Part shown: positions 1 to 10,109 of the stretch, in pieces
How the letters are laid out: each line of letters starts with the position of its first letter
Position numbering within the stretch: the first letter of the stretch is position 1
Position numbers and translations under genes: made by a program
Origin: Hongsoonwoonella zoysiae
GTDB taxonomy: Bacteria; Pseudomonadota; Alphaproteobacteria; Rhizobiales; Stappiaceae
Direction of reading: 5' to 3'
Length of the DNA: 64,000 nt
Assembly (NCBI RefSeq): GCF_013266695.1
Contig: NZ_JABRXF010000003.1
Span: 620,001-684,000 of the forward strand
The notes under the pieces: model-generated
What the model was told of the DNA's origin: nothing
Database searches by the model: none
The model's input: only the letters and a program-made list of their open reading frames with translations

Positions 1-3
1 AAC

Positions 4-1440
4 GTGGCGGTCCTTGACTTTGACGGAGCGGCAACCGGCCTTTGCCGCGCCGTCACGGATGCGATGAAACGCCCCTGCGCCGAGCCTGTCGCGTTCGACG
101 ACCGCAGACGTTTTTTCGCAGCCTGCGGCGATGACAGGCCCGATGTGTTTTTCGTCGACGTGAGCGGCCTTGAAAGCGAGGAGCAGCTTGGCCGGCTTGC
201 CTCTCAGTGCCCGCACTCGGTCATGATCGCCGTCGGGAAGGAAGGCTCGCTCACGCGCATGCTGACCGTGCTCGAAGCCGGAGCGCATGATTTCGTGACG
301 CCGCCTTTCGATCCGGAGGGCCTTGCCGGCAGGATCGACATGCTCCTTTGCCGGACCGTGCCCGCGTCGGCGCAAAGACAGTCTGATATACGCCACGCGG
401 CAAGCCCCGCGACAGCGGAAACCGGCGGCGCCATGATGAGTACGGAGCCCGAATTCGAAGGTTTCGTTGGAACATCCGACCGAATGCGGGCGATCTACGA
501 TCAGATCGAGCGCATCGCGCCCTCGCATGCGCCGGTCTTCATCACCGGGGAATCGGGGACCGGCAAGGAGCTTTGCGCGCGCGCGGTCCACAACCGTTCG
601 CCGCGCTCAGCCAAACCTTTCATCGCGATCAATTGCGCCGCGATACCGGCCGAACTGATGGAAAGCGAAATATTCGGCCACGTGCGCGGCGCGTTCACCG
701 GCGCCAATGAAGCCCGGGCGGGCGCAGCCGAGCTCGCCGACGGGGGTACTCTCTTTCTCGACGAGATCGGGGAAATGAGCCTCGCCCTTCAATCCAAACT
801 TCTGCGTTTCATCCAGACAGGGGACGTCCAGCGCGTCGGCGAGACGCACGGCCGGACCGTCAATGTGCGGATCGTCTGCGCGACGAACCGGGACCCGCAC
901 AAGGAGGTGTCCGAAGGGCGTTTCCGCGAGGACCTGTTCTACCGCTTGCATGTGCTGCCCGTTCACCTTCCGCCATTGCGCGAGCGCCGGCAGGACATTC
1001 TGGTGCTTGCGAGGAATTTCCTCCGCCTAGCCTGCGAGGAGGAACACCGCACGTTCACCCGCTTCGAACCGGCAGCGGAAGAGCGGCTGACCGCCTATTC
1101 GTGGCCCGGAAACGTGCGCCAGCTGGAAAACGCCATTCGACAGATCGTCGTGCTGAACGACGGCGTCACGGTGCGCCTCGGCATGCTGCCAGGCTATCTC
1201 GTGACCGACGGCATCCAGAGCGATGCGGGCCGCGCGCTTGCGCCGCGAAGAACCGTAGAGCGCCATTTCATCCATCCGGACATCCGGATCGAACCGCTGT
1301 GGGCTCAGGAACGGCGCATTATCGAACAGGCGCTTGACGCCTTCGACGGGAACATTTCCCAGGCTGCCGCCGCACTCGAAATCAGCCCGTCGACGATTTA
1401 TCGCAAGAAACAATCGTGGAGCGAACGCCTGGCAAGCTGA
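4..1440 (+). CDS. sigma-54-dependent transcriptional activator with degenerate receiver domain
   Basis: This bacterial enhancer-binding protein (478 residues) should remodel sigma-54 RNA polymerase at distant promoters. Residues 1-115 have a receiver-like fold with Asp52 at the phospho-acceptor position. The N-terminal acidic pair is missing (VLDFDGA) and the usual Lys of the K-P-F motif is Pro100, so classical phosphorelay control is doubtful, as in VpsR-like proteins. The AAA+ domain is intact: Walker A GESGTGKE at 182-189, the sigma-54 contact loop GAFTGA at 229-234, Walker B GGTLFLDEIGE near 247-257. The C-terminus carries a Fis-type helix-turn-helix (NISQAAAALEISPSTIYRKK). The GTG start is three bases into the window, so a slightly longer upstream start cannot be excluded. 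It is convergent with the DMSP lyase gene. Confidence 0.85.
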   Translation: MAVLDFDGAATGLCRAVTDAMKRPCAEPVAFDDRRRFFAACGDDRPDVFFVDVSGLESEEQLGRLASQCPHSVMIAVGKEGSLTRMLTVLEAGAHDFVTPPFDPEGLAGRIDMLLCRTVPASAQRQSDIRHAASPATAETGGAMMSTEPEFEGFVGTSDRMRAIYDQIERIAPSHAPVFITGESGTGKELCARAVHNRSPRSAKPFIAINCAAIPAELMESEIFGHVRGAFTGANEARAGAAELADGGTLFLDEIGEMSLALQSKLLRFIQTGDVQRVGETHGRTVNVRIVCATNRDPHKEVSEGRFREDLFYRLHVLPVHLPPLRERRQDILVLARNFLRLACEEEHRTFTRFEPAAEERLTAYSWPGNVRQLENAIRQIVVLNDGVTVRLGMLPGYLVTDGIQSDAGRALAPRRTVERHFIHPDIRIEPLWAQERRIIEQALDAFDGNISQAAAALEISPSTIYRKKQSWSERLAS

Positions 1441-1443
1441 AAA

Positions 1444-1470
1444 CCATGCCACAAACGTCATGTGGCATGG
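1444..1470. terminator. bidirectional terminator hairpin between convergent genes
   Basis: A perfect 10-bp stem (CCATGCCACA / TGTGGCATGG) with a 7-base loop lies between the stop of the sigma-54 activator and the stop of the DddL-like gene. It is flanked by AAA on the left and CTTT on the right, so it can act on both converging transcripts. Confidence 0.65.
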
Positions 1471-1477
1471 CTTTGAA

Positions 1478-2197
1478 CTAAATGCCGTGTGCGACGCGCG
1501 CTTTTCGGGTCGATGACAGTTTCATGCCAGGCTCCGTCAGGCGGGCTTCCGGCCCGGTCCAGGCATAGGCCAGCAGGCAAGGCTCCAGGTCGGCCGTCGT
1601 GATGCGGTGCTCATCGCCAGGCCGGTTGAGAATCAAGGAGCCGGGTGCATGAACCGCCACGTCATTTTCCGACCAGGCCCCGGCCACCGAAATATAGCTC
1701 TCCTCGATTTCCTTGTGACTGTGTTGCGGGTAGGTCGTCTTGGGCGCGAAAAGCACGAAACCGAGAACAAGCCGCTCAGCATAGACGGGTCCGCGAGGCC
1801 CAAGGATCTCGCAATAGGCGTATTTCTTCTGAAGGGCCCTGGGCACCCGTTCGTAACCGTATTCCCAGGTCAACTGATCGGAAATGCGTGACAAGGCCCG
1901 CGCCAAACCCTGGACGGCGCCGCGCTCACCAAGATCGAGCGCCCGGGGCAAGTGTACGGAGACCGGTTTCGTCTGCGGCGATTTACGCTTCAACTCCGGA
2001 TTTGCATCAATAACCGTCGCCAGGATTTCACGAACCCGTTTTCGATGACTGCGTATGAGCTTGCTGCCTCCAGCCGATCCGTAGCGGTAGAGCGTCTCGA
2101 ATTCCCTCAGCAGATACATCCAGTTCGGGCAATCCATCAACCGCACTTGTGCGGCCTGCGTTGCCTGTTCGCCCGAGACCATGAAGTTGTCGGCCAC
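1478..2197 (-). CDS. dddL: DMSP lyase DddL-like cupin protein
   Basis: The predicted 239-residue protein matches the DMSP lyase family that cleaves dimethylsulfoniopropionate to dimethyl sulfide plus acrylate in the cytoplasm. A helical N-terminal half (MDCPNWMYLLREFETLYRY, then IRSHRKRVREIL) is followed by a cupin: HSHKEIEESY gives His159, His161, Glu165 or Glu166 and Tyr168, and GDEH gives His197, the usual metal set. The family recall is from memory. The GTG start at 2197 was chosen because GGGGAG lies 9 bases upstream; an ATG at 2182 is the alternative. No DMSP transporter or acrylate genes (acuIK, prpE) lie beside it. The EBP convergent to it may or may not be its regulator. Substrate needs testing because many DddL-like cupins are uncharacterised. 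Confidence 0.65.
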   Translation of the reverse strand: MADNFMVSGEQATQAAQVRLMDCPNWMYLLREFETLYRYGSAGGSKLIRSHRKRVREILATVIDANPELKRKSPQTKPVSVHLPRALDLGERGAVQGLARALSRISDQLTWEYGYERVPRALQKKYAYCEILGPRGPVYAERLVLGFVLFAPKTTYPQHSHKEIEESYISVAGAWSENDVAVHAPGSLILNRPGDEHRITTADLEPCLLAYAWTGPEARLTEPGMKLSSTRKARVAHGI

Positions 2198-2434
2198 TAC
2201 GCTTGTCTCCCCAGTTCGTGAAGTGGGCGCCTGCCCGCTGCTTCGAAGACACAATCCGCCATGCGCGAAACACGATCCCGAACGCACCGCGGCCTTCAAG
2301 TTCGACGCTCTGGCACGGATCAGGCAAGCATTTACCGCAATGCATCACGGATGTTGTGGTTTTACCGCGACCGGTCTATATGGTGCGCCGCATAACCAAC
2401 TGAAAATACTACGCGGTCTGCGGGGCGTTAAGAA

Positions 2435-3013
2435 ATGAAAATCAAAAGCCAACCCTGGTGGTGCAGTATCGCCGTCGGCGCGGGAGCGGCAATGCTGATC
2501 TGCGCGACCAACCCTGTCGCGCGGGCTGAGGCCTCGGTCGACGTGCCATCAAACGAGCTTGCCGCATCAATGCAAAAACTGGACGCCGCATGGGCCGCAT
2601 CTCCCCTCGGCTTCACGGACGCGCGCTTCGTCGAAGAACCGGCGGCCGGCTATGGGGCGTTCGAACCGCGCGACGGCGCGACATTCAAGCCCGGCGATGC
2701 GATCAATATCTATGCCGAGCCTGTTGGCTATGGCTACCGCGCCCAGGACGGTGTGTACGAGGTGGAGCTTGCCGTCGACTTCGAGATCCTGAACAACACC
2801 GGCCAGGTGCTTGCCGAGCAGGCGGATTTCGCAAGGGTAACGGCAGAGGCTCGCAACCCGCTGCGCGAATTCCAGACGAGCCTGAGTTTCCGTTTCGAAG
2901 GCCTGACAGATGGCGATTACATTCTGGTCACGCGCTTCCGGGACGAAAACTCCGAAAAGAGCGGCGAAATTCGCCTGCCCTTCACCATCGAATCCGAGGC
3001 GGCGGCAGAGTAG
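2435..3013 (+). CDS. secreted protein of unknown function
   Basis: A 192-residue protein with a clear Sec signal peptide (MKIKSQPWWC, a hydrophobic stretch, then ATNPVARAEA with cleavage expected near residue 32). The mature part is predicted beta-rich and acidic, with segments such as FKPGDAINIYAEPVGYGY and GLTDGDYILVTRFRD that resemble an immunoglobulin-like or carbohydrate-binding sandwich. I do not recognise the family. It is divergent from dddL and convergent with the TadG-like gene, 24 bases away. Only a weak Shine-Dalgarno precedes the ATG. Confidence 0.7.
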   Translation: MKIKSQPWWCSIAVGAGAAMLICATNPVARAEASVDVPSNELAASMQKLDAAWAASPLGFTDARFVEEPAAGYGAFEPRDGATFKPGDAINIYAEPVGYGYRAQDGVYEVELAVDFEILNNTGQVLAEQADFARVTAEARNPLREFQTSLSFRFEGLTDGDYILVTRFRDENSEKSGEIRLPFTIESEAAAE

Positions 3014-3037
3014 TTCTCTTCGCCGCCGGCAGGCCCC

Positions 3038-4639
3038 TTAGCGGCTCAACCGCAGTTTCGTAATCTGCTCGGCGATACGCTCGAAGACCTGGATGAGGTC
3101 GCTGTTGGAATCGGCGGTAAACGCCATGTCCGAGCGTGTCGCGCAGCGCCTCATCATGTCCTTCGTGTTCTGGTCGGTTATCTGGAACGCGACTGTGAAT
3201 ATATCGATCTCACCGTCTTTTTTTGCGTTCTCGCAGGCTTTCTCCGTGCGATCGTCCATTTCCTCGGCAATTTCGTGCGGTTGATCTATCCCGTTGCCAA
3301 GACGCTCCTCGGTGCCGAAACCATAGGCCTCGTAGCGGGTAATGTTGTGCGTACCGGACGTGGAGCCATATGTGTTCGCGCCATCTGTCATGACGATGAG
3401 AAAGCGCTTGTGCTCCTCATCGCTGTTTTCATCCGGCATTTCACGCCCGCCCGTAAACGGCTCCTGCGGTGACAAGACACGCCAGCCCCAGACGATTCCC
3501 TGATGGATGTTCGTATTGCCGTCCGCCTTCATGTCGCGGATCGCATTTTTGATATCGCGCTCCGACGTCGTCAGCGCCGTAATCGGCTCCGATTTGCAAT
3601 TGTAGTTCGGCCCTTTGGTGTAAGTGTTTCCGTATGCCTTGGGCTGATCGAGATATTTACAAAGCCTTTCCTGGGCATCGACCGCGTCGACCGGATCCGG
3701 ACCGCCACGGCACGCGCCGTGTTCATCGTTGGTCCACGTATTGTCGTAATGCCTGTATTGGAAACGCCAATTGTCGTCGGGCTCGTCGGGAGCGAACTCC
3801 GGCACGTAGAGCGTGGCGGGAACGGAAGACGATGCCGGCGTATCCGTCACGTCATAGGGTACAGGGCGCGCCATGACGCAGCCCAGCCAGTCGGTATGTT
3901 TCAGTTGATCGAACAAGGTCAGACGGCTCGGGCGCCCGTTATAGAAGTGCCTAGAATCGAATTCCGCGGGATCAGGCGTTCCATCCCCTTTTGTCGCGAA
4001 ACCGTTCCAGTGAATGGGCGAGCGCCCTTCACTGTCGATCCAGGCCGCCGAACGTTTGTCGGGGCCAACGTTCACCCATGCGGTGAAGGGTACGAGGCCG
4101 ATTTTCACCCGGTCCTTCTTTTCGCTCTTTTCATTTATTTCGAAGAGCGTTTCGCTGAGGTCCTCCGCGGCTTTCTTGAGCGTGTGCAACTTGCTTCCAC
4201 GCATCGAGCCGGAGTTGTCGAGCACCATGACAACGTCGAAAGAGGTCTTGCCGACCACGGTTTCGCTTTCGATACCGATGTCCAGATGGTTGACGCCCGC
4301 AAGCTTGCCGAAATATGTGGGCATGTTGACGTCGGCATGAACGATCACCTTGCCGTCGACGAGGGTGACGTCGCTTTTCATGCTGTAGCTGTCCGGCAGC
4401 TCAACGATACTGTCCAGGTATCTTTTCGTCGCGGCGATGATCTCGGCATCGGACTTTCCGTCCGCATCGTAGTTTGCGGCAAGTGCTGCTGAATCGACCG
4501 CGGACTGCATTTTGGCCTTGGTCTGCACCGCACGCACCATGTCGATGGCGAAACCCGCTGCCATGAAGATAACGACGGCCGTCAGGCCAAAAAGGATAGC
4601 CACGCTCCCGCGGCGGTCATCCAGCAGCTTCGCAAACAT
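3038..4639 (-). CDS. TadG-like pilus assembly protein with von Willebrand A domain
   Basis: This 533-residue protein starts with a TadE/TadG-type segment: a short basic leader (LLDDRRGS), a membrane helix at about 13-35, then an Asp-rich, Ala-rich helix (MQSAVDSAALAANYDADG). A vWA domain follows with MIDAS motif DNSGSM at about 141-146 and later MTDGAN. The middle holds several cysteines (GCVMARPV, ACRGGP, LCKYL, NCKSEP) that may form disulfides outside the cytoplasm. TadG-type proteins belong to tight-adherence (Flp) pilus systems, but no other tad gene is nearby. ATG 4639 is preferred over an in-frame TTG at 4648 because AGGGGG sits 10 bases upstream of it. Confidence 0.8.
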   Translation of the reverse strand: MFAKLLDDRRGSVAILFGLTAVVIFMAAGFAIDMVRAVQTKAKMQSAVDSAALAANYDADGKSDAEIIAATKRYLDSIVELPDSYSMKSDVTLVDGKVIVHADVNMPTYFGKLAGVNHLDIGIESETVVGKTSFDVVMVLDNSGSMRGSKLHTLKKAAEDLSETLFEINEKSEKKDRVKIGLVPFTAWVNVGPDKRSAAWIDSEGRSPIHWNGFATKGDGTPDPAEFDSRHFYNGRPSRLTLFDQLKHTDWLGCVMARPVPYDVTDTPASSSVPATLYVPEFAPDEPDDNWRFQYRHYDNTWTNDEHGACRGGPDPVDAVDAQERLCKYLDQPKAYGNTYTKGPNYNCKSEPITALTTSERDIKNAIRDMKADGNTNIHQGIVWGWRVLSPQEPFTGGREMPDENSDEEHKRFLIVMTDGANTYGSTSGTHNITRYEAYGFGTEERLGNGIDQPHEIAEEMDDRTEKACENAKKDGEIDIFTVAFQITDQNTKDMMRRCATRSDMAFTADSNSDLIQVFERIAEQITKLRLSR

Positions 4640-4699
4640 GGTGATCAAGCCCCCTGTCTCGCCGGCATACTATGGGGGCCCGGTTTCCAATCTGTTTAA

Positions 4700-4715
4700 T
4701 TCCGGCAAACCGGAA
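4700..4715. promoter_or_regulatory. inverted repeat and TTAA pair upstream of the tadG-like gene
   Basis: TTCCGG-CAAA-CCGGAA is a perfect dyad about 60 bases upstream of the TadG-like start. Farther out, two TTAA boxes at 4757-4760 and 4767-4770 are separated by 6 bases, close to but not the CtrA consensus spacing of 7. The rest of 4640-4978 shows nothing else I can name. Confidence 0.3.
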
Positions 4716-4978
4716 GTATTGGTAAAAATTCCTTAAACTTATTGTGGGCCAGCAGGTTAAACTCCGTTAAGCTCGTGCCGGCGTCCTTCGAAAAGGCTGC
4801 CTCCGGCAACTTCGACAAGCTTCTTCGCTTCGATAACAAGAGAAATGCCCGCGCCCATCGATCCCGGATCGCCCGGCAATCGCGAAATCGACCCGCGTAT
4901 TGCAAAAAACTTCCGGAAATTCCTTTGCCATCCGGGAAACGCATATGCGATTAGGACCCTCATCCCGCCTCTTCGGCA

Positions 4979-5007
4979 TTGACACTCGATGCTGCACATC
5001 CTAAATC
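4979..5007 (+). promoter_or_regulatory. groESL housekeeping-type promoter
   Basis: TTGACA at 4979-4984 and TAAATC at 5002-5007, 17 bases apart, fit a sigma-70-type promoter. Transcription would begin near 5013, just upstream of the CIRCE operator, which is the classical arrangement for HrcA repression. No convincing RpoH-type promoter was seen. Confidence 0.55.
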
Positions 5008-5017
5008 CGGCGCATCG

Positions 5018-5044
5018 TTGGCACTCACCCAGAGGGAGTGCTAA
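5018..5044. promoter_or_regulatory. CIRCE operator (HrcA binding site)
   Basis: TTGGCACTC, nine spacer bases, then GAGTGCTAA: one mismatch (G for A at position 3) from the consensus TTAGCACTC-N9-GAGTGCTAA. It lies about 90 bases upstream of groES, so heat-shock repressor HrcA should control groESL. hrcA itself is not in this window. Confidence 0.93.
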
Positions 5045-5134
5045 CGCCGTGCAGATCGAACTGCGTACCACCAAGAATGAATTTTCACCATCGTGCCGCC
5101 GTCAGGGGCACGTGTGTCGAAGGAAGGGCTAGTC

Positions 5135-5422
5135 ATGAAGTTTCGTCCGTTGCACGACCGCGTTGTCGTCCGCCGCGTCGAATCCGAGGAGAAGACGGCC
5201 GGCGGAATCATCATTCCGGACACCGCCAAGGAAAAGCCGCAGGAAGGCGAAGTTGTCGCGGTGGGCCCCGGCGCGCGCAACGACAAGGGTGAACTCGTTG
5301 CACTTGACGTGAAGTCCGGCGACCGGGTGCTGTTCGGCAAATGGTCGGGCACCGAGGTCAAGATCGACGGCGAAGACCTTCTGATCATGAAGGAAGCCGA
5401 CATCATGGGCATCGTCGGTTAA
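5135..5422 (+). CDS. groES: co-chaperonin GroES
   Basis: The 95-residue protein begins [16 protein letters not shown] and carries the mobile loop [21 protein letters not shown] and the C-terminal [10 protein letters not shown], all standard for GroES (Cpn10). It forms the heptameric lid of the GroEL folding chamber in the cytoplasm. A longer in-frame ORF exists from 5093, but ATG 5135 with GGAAGGGCTAGTC before it gives the normal family length. It is expressed from the CIRCE-controlled promoter upstream. The gap to groEL is 169 bases, longer than usual, and contains a small membrane ORF. Confidence 0.97.
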   Translation: MKFRPLHDRVVVRRVESEEKTAGGIIIPDTAKEKPQEGEVVAVGPGARNDKGELVALDVKSGDRVLFGKWSGTEVKIDGEDLLIMKEADIMGIVG

Positions 5423-5437
5423 GGCGCAGCGCTTCCC

Positions 5438-7308
<1,871 letters not shown>

Positions 7309-7332
7309 TCAGCCCGGAACGCGATACTCTCG

Positions 7333-7360
7333 AAAGGGCGGCTTCGTGCCGCCCTTTCTT
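7333..7360 (+). terminator. groESL Rho-independent terminator
   Basis: AAAGGGCGGC, a TTCGT loop, then GCCGCCCTTT: a 10-bp perfect stem followed by CTTGTTTC. It sits about 100 bases after the groEL stop and 32 bases before slyX. Confidence 0.8.
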
Positions 7361-7391
7361 GTTTCATTCGCTCGACACTGGACGTACGAAG

Positions 7392-7604
7392 ATGCCGGAA
7401 GACCTGGAAGCCCGCCTGACCGATCTGGAAGCGCAACTGGCCCATAACGCGCGAACGGTAGACGACCTGAACGAAGTGGTAACCGCGCAGGCGGATCTGA
7501 TCGACCGCCTGACGCGCAAGGTGCAGGCGCTTACGGAAAAACTGGAAGACATCGCGGAAATGGTGGAGCCGGGCCATGTAATCGGCAAGCCGCCGCACTA
7601 CTGA
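7392..7604 (+). CDS. slyX: SlyX family protein
   Basis: A 70-residue acidic coiled-coil protein (DLEARLTDLEAQLAHNARTVDDLNEVVTAQ) ending in EPGHVIGKPPHY, the PPHY tail being the SlyX signature. The cellular role of SlyX is not firmly established. ATG 7392 (MPEDLE) gives the usual family length; an upstream in-frame ATG at 7359 would sit in the groEL terminator and is rejected. It stands between the groEL terminator and an MFS gene. Confidence 0.88.
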   Translation: MPEDLEARLTDLEAQLAHNARTVDDLNEVVTAQADLIDRLTRKVQALTEKLEDIAEMVEPGHVIGKPPHY

Positions 7605-7759
7605 TACGGATGCGGCCCGGCAACGCGATTGCGCCGTCAAACCCGACGTCAACACGCATGTGCGTCAGCCCCTCTTAATCCCGGGTCGAATTGCCGTTAT
7701 GGTCTGCGGAGAATCGATCCGCGTTTTCTACACTTGGCCGAATAGAATTCATTGACCGC

Positions 7760-9061
7760 ATGACTCATATATTGCCGATCGCCTCCCTACTCTTCGGCTC
7801 CGCGCTCTTGCTGCTTGCCGGAGGGTTGCAGGGCCTGCTGCTTCCCCTCAGAGGTTCCATCGAGGGGTTTTCCGATACCTCGCTCGGCCTGCTCGGCACG
7901 GGATGGGCGATCGGCTATATCGCCGGCTGCGTGCTGACCCCGACAATCGTCAGCCGGGTTGGCCACATCCGCACCTTCGGCGTTTATTGCTCGCTGGCCG
8001 CGATCGCCGTGCTCCTGAATCTCCTGATCATCGATCCGTTGATCTGGATTCCCTTGCGCTCCATTTCCGGCTTCTGCTTCGCGGGCGCCGCGATGGTCGT
8101 GGAAAGCTGGCTCAGCGAGCGCGCGACGCCCGAAACCCGTGGCCGCGTATTCGGCCTCTACACGATGATCAATCTAGGTGCCACGACAGCCGGCCAGATG
8201 CTTCTGACCCTCGGCGATCCGGCAGGGTTCTTGTTCTTCGCCATCGGCTCGATCATCTATTCCATGGCATTGCTGCCGACTGCCCTTTCCACGGCGGCAG
8301 CCCCGGTCCCGCTCGCCCAGGCACGCCTCGACCCGCGTGCATTGTGGCGCAACTCTCCGGTGGCCGTCGTCAGCGTCTTTCTTGCCGGCATGTCCAACAG
8401 CGCGTTCGGCACGCTCGGCGCTGTCTACGGGCGCCAGATCGGGCTTTCCGTAACCGAAATCGCCACGATGATGTCGCTGGCGCTTCTGGTCGGCGCGCTG
8501 GTGCAGATACCCGTCGGAATGCTTTCCGACCGCATGGACCGGCGCATCGTGCTGACCGGGCTTACCGGCGTCGCATGCCTTATCGGCTCCGCGCTCAGCT
8601 TCGCGGGTTCCCTGCCGGCAGCCGCCACCATCGCGCTGGTCTCCGCTTTCGGCGGCATGATCTATTCCATGTATCCGGTAATCGTGGCGCATGCGAACGA
8701 CCATTCGCCGCCGGGAGAATTCCTCAAGACATCCGGCGGCCTGCTGATGCTCTTCGGCGCAGGCTCCATCGTCGGCCCGTTGTCCGCCGCACTCCTCATG
8801 AGTCTCACGAAACCGGGCGGCCTATTCAACGTCACCTCACTTGCCCATCTTGCGATCGTCGGCTTCACCATCTGGCGTATGACGCAGCGCGCTGCCGTAG
8901 CACCCGAAAACAAGGAGGATTTCATCTCCATGCCGTCAGGCGTGCGCTTCTCGACGCCGGAAACGCTCGCCATGGACCCGCGCGCGGAGGAGGAGCGTGA
9001 AGAACTCATGAGCGAAATGGGTACCGAAAGCCGGGATAAGGGGATTGCCTCCGACGATTGA
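7760..9061 (+). CDS. MFS transporter, YcaD/UMF-like
   Basis: A 433-residue permease with 12 predicted membrane helices, beginning MTHILPIASLLFGSALLLLAGG. The MFS motif A-like loop between helices 2 and 3 is seen as the SRVGHIRTFGVY stretch, and its second-half copy as LSDRMDRRIV. The cytoplasmic C-terminus is acidic and rich in Glu (DPRAEEEREELMSEMG). The N-terminal half resembles the YcaD group of putative inner-membrane transporters, whose substrate is unknown. ATG 7760 is preferred because the extra N-terminal residues of the longer frame are not membrane-like; no clear Shine-Dalgarno helps decide. Confidence 0.8.
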   Translation: MTHILPIASLLFGSALLLLAGGLQGLLLPLRGSIEGFSDTSLGLLGTGWAIGYIAGCVLTPTIVSRVGHIRTFGVYCSLAAIAVLLNLLIIDPLIWIPLRSISGFCFAGAAMVVESWLSERATPETRGRVFGLYTMINLGATTAGQMLLTLGDPAGFLFFAIGSIIYSMALLPTALSTAAAPVPLAQARLDPRALWRNSPVAVVSVFLAGMSNSAFGTLGAVYGRQIGLSVTEIATMMSLALLVGALVQIPVGMLSDRMDRRIVLTGLTGVACLIGSALSFAGSLPAAATIALVSAFGGMIYSMYPVIVAHANDHSPPGEFLKTSGGLLMLFGAGSIVGPLSAALLMSLTKPGGLFNVTSLAHLAIVGFTIWRMTQRAAVAPENKEDFISMPSGVRFSTPETLAMDPRAEEEREELMSEMGTESRDKGIASDD

Positions 9062-9210
9062 GTATGGCATCAGGACGCCATCATCAGGAGAAGGGCTGGC
9101 GCCCTCGCCAACCTGCCCCGGCCGGGCAAGGTGGTTTCCGCAAAGGGATGTGGCCGGAACATCGGCAACCAAGCGGTCGAACGGGTCCATATGACCTTAT
9201 CTGCGCCAGT

Positions 9211-9233
9211 CCTCCTCGGTTTACCGATGGAGG
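9211..9233 (+). promoter_or_regulatory. hairpin masking the Shine-Dalgarno of the 108-residue gene
   Basis: CCTCC-T-CGG pairs with CCG-A-(T)-GGAGG across a TTTA loop: nine base pairs with one bulged T. The 3' arm is the GGAGG Shine-Dalgarno located 7 bases before ATG 9241. Such an imperfect stem over a ribosome site is what RNA thermometers and other translational switches look like. Confidence 0.5.
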
Positions 9234-9240
9234 ATTTTTA

Positions 9241-9567
9241 ATGTCGCTTCAGGATCACGCCGGCTTCGGCGCATTTTCAGAACCGGATGTCACGGACGCT
9301 CTTAAGGCGGAATTTGGCTGTTTGGACGCAGCAAATCCCGCCTTTGAACGCTTCGTCCTCGAGCGCCTGCTGACGATCAAGGTCTTCGGCGGCCTGCCGC
9401 TTCACCTGCCCCCGCTTGCGCCCAATGAAAGACTGGAGCGCATCCGCGCGCTCCTAGAGCTATGGGAAAGCGGATGTCGATATGCTGTGGACGAAAGGCT
9501 CTTCGCGGATCTTCTCAGCCGGTACCGGACCGGAAACAACCGACCGCACCCGGATAACAGGCGCTGA
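9241..9567 (+). CDS. conserved-looking hypothetical protein, 108 residues
   Basis: A small soluble protein (MSLQDHAGFGAFSEPDVTDALKAEFG...). It has no signal peptide or membrane helix and is predicted helical. A central LPPLAPNERLERIRALLELWESG segment could mediate binding. The start is fixed by GGAGG 7 bases upstream, which is itself folded into a hairpin. I do not recognise the family. The gene follows the MFS transporter by 179 bases and is convergent with the thioesterase gene. Confidence 0.65.
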   Translation: MSLQDHAGFGAFSEPDVTDALKAEFGCLDAANPAFERFVLERLLTIKVFGGLPLHLPPLAPNERLERIRALLELWESGCRYAVDERLFADLLSRYRTGNNRPHPDNRR

Positions 9568-9605
9568 AACCTGAAAACGGCCGAAGGATACAGCGTCACA
9601 AAGCT

Positions 9606-10010
9606 TCAGGCTTTTTCGAGGGAGACGGCCTTTGGCCTGCCTTCCTCATCGACCGCGACGAACGTGAAGATCGCTTCCGTCACCTTTTCGCGCCTGTCAT
9701 AGCGGTGCCGGCGGGCCCAGGCCTCGATCCGGATCTTCATGGAAGAGCGCCCGATCTCGCCGATCTCGCTGTAGACGCAAAGCACATCGCCCACATGCAC
9801 CGGGCGGATGAACTTCATCGCATCGACGGCGATGGTCACGACCCGGCAGCGCGCTCGTTCGCCGGCGGCAATGCCCCCGGCAAGGTCCATCTGCGACAGC
9901 ACCCAGCCACCGAAGATATCTCCGGCGGCGTTGGTGTCGGCTGGCATCGCCATCGTGCGCAGCGTCAGGTCGCCACGCGGTTCTTCTTCATCGATCAAAG
10001 CCTCGCTCAC
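9606..10010 (-). CDS. acyl-CoA thioesterase, hotdog fold (YciA-like)
   Basis: The 134-residue protein has the hotdog thioesterase signature NAAGDIFGGWVLSQMDLAGGIAA at about 27-49, with the catalytic Asp in GDIFGG, and VHVGDVLCVYSEI in the following strand. YciA-type enzymes hydrolyse a wide range of acyl-CoAs in the cytoplasm, releasing CoA. Length is normal. Its last codons overlap a possible CCTGAA/TTCAGG dyad with the end of the convergent hypothetical gene. Monocistronic as far as can be seen. Confidence 0.88.
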   Translation of the reverse strand: MSEALIDEEEPRGDLTLRTMAMPADTNAAGDIFGGWVLSQMDLAGGIAAGERARCRVVTIAVDAMKFIRPVHVGDVLCVYSEIGEIGRSSMKIRIEAWARRHRYDRREKVTEAIFTFVAVDEEGRPKAVSLEKA

Positions 10011-10109
10011 GCCGCCCTCCGTCTATTTCGCATCATATCCAAACGATACCGGCATGCACGGAAGTGCGAAAGGCTCGGAGAGACGCCGCATCAGCTGCGC
10101 CCAAAGTTT

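Noticed and set aside
3503..4492. 329-codon plus-strand frame antisense to the tadG-like gene
   Set aside because: Product has no domain or plausible RBS; it lies fully within a well-supported gene.
4757..4770. CtrA binding site TTAA-N7-TTAA
   Set aside because: The spacer is 6, not 7, and there is no second supporting feature.
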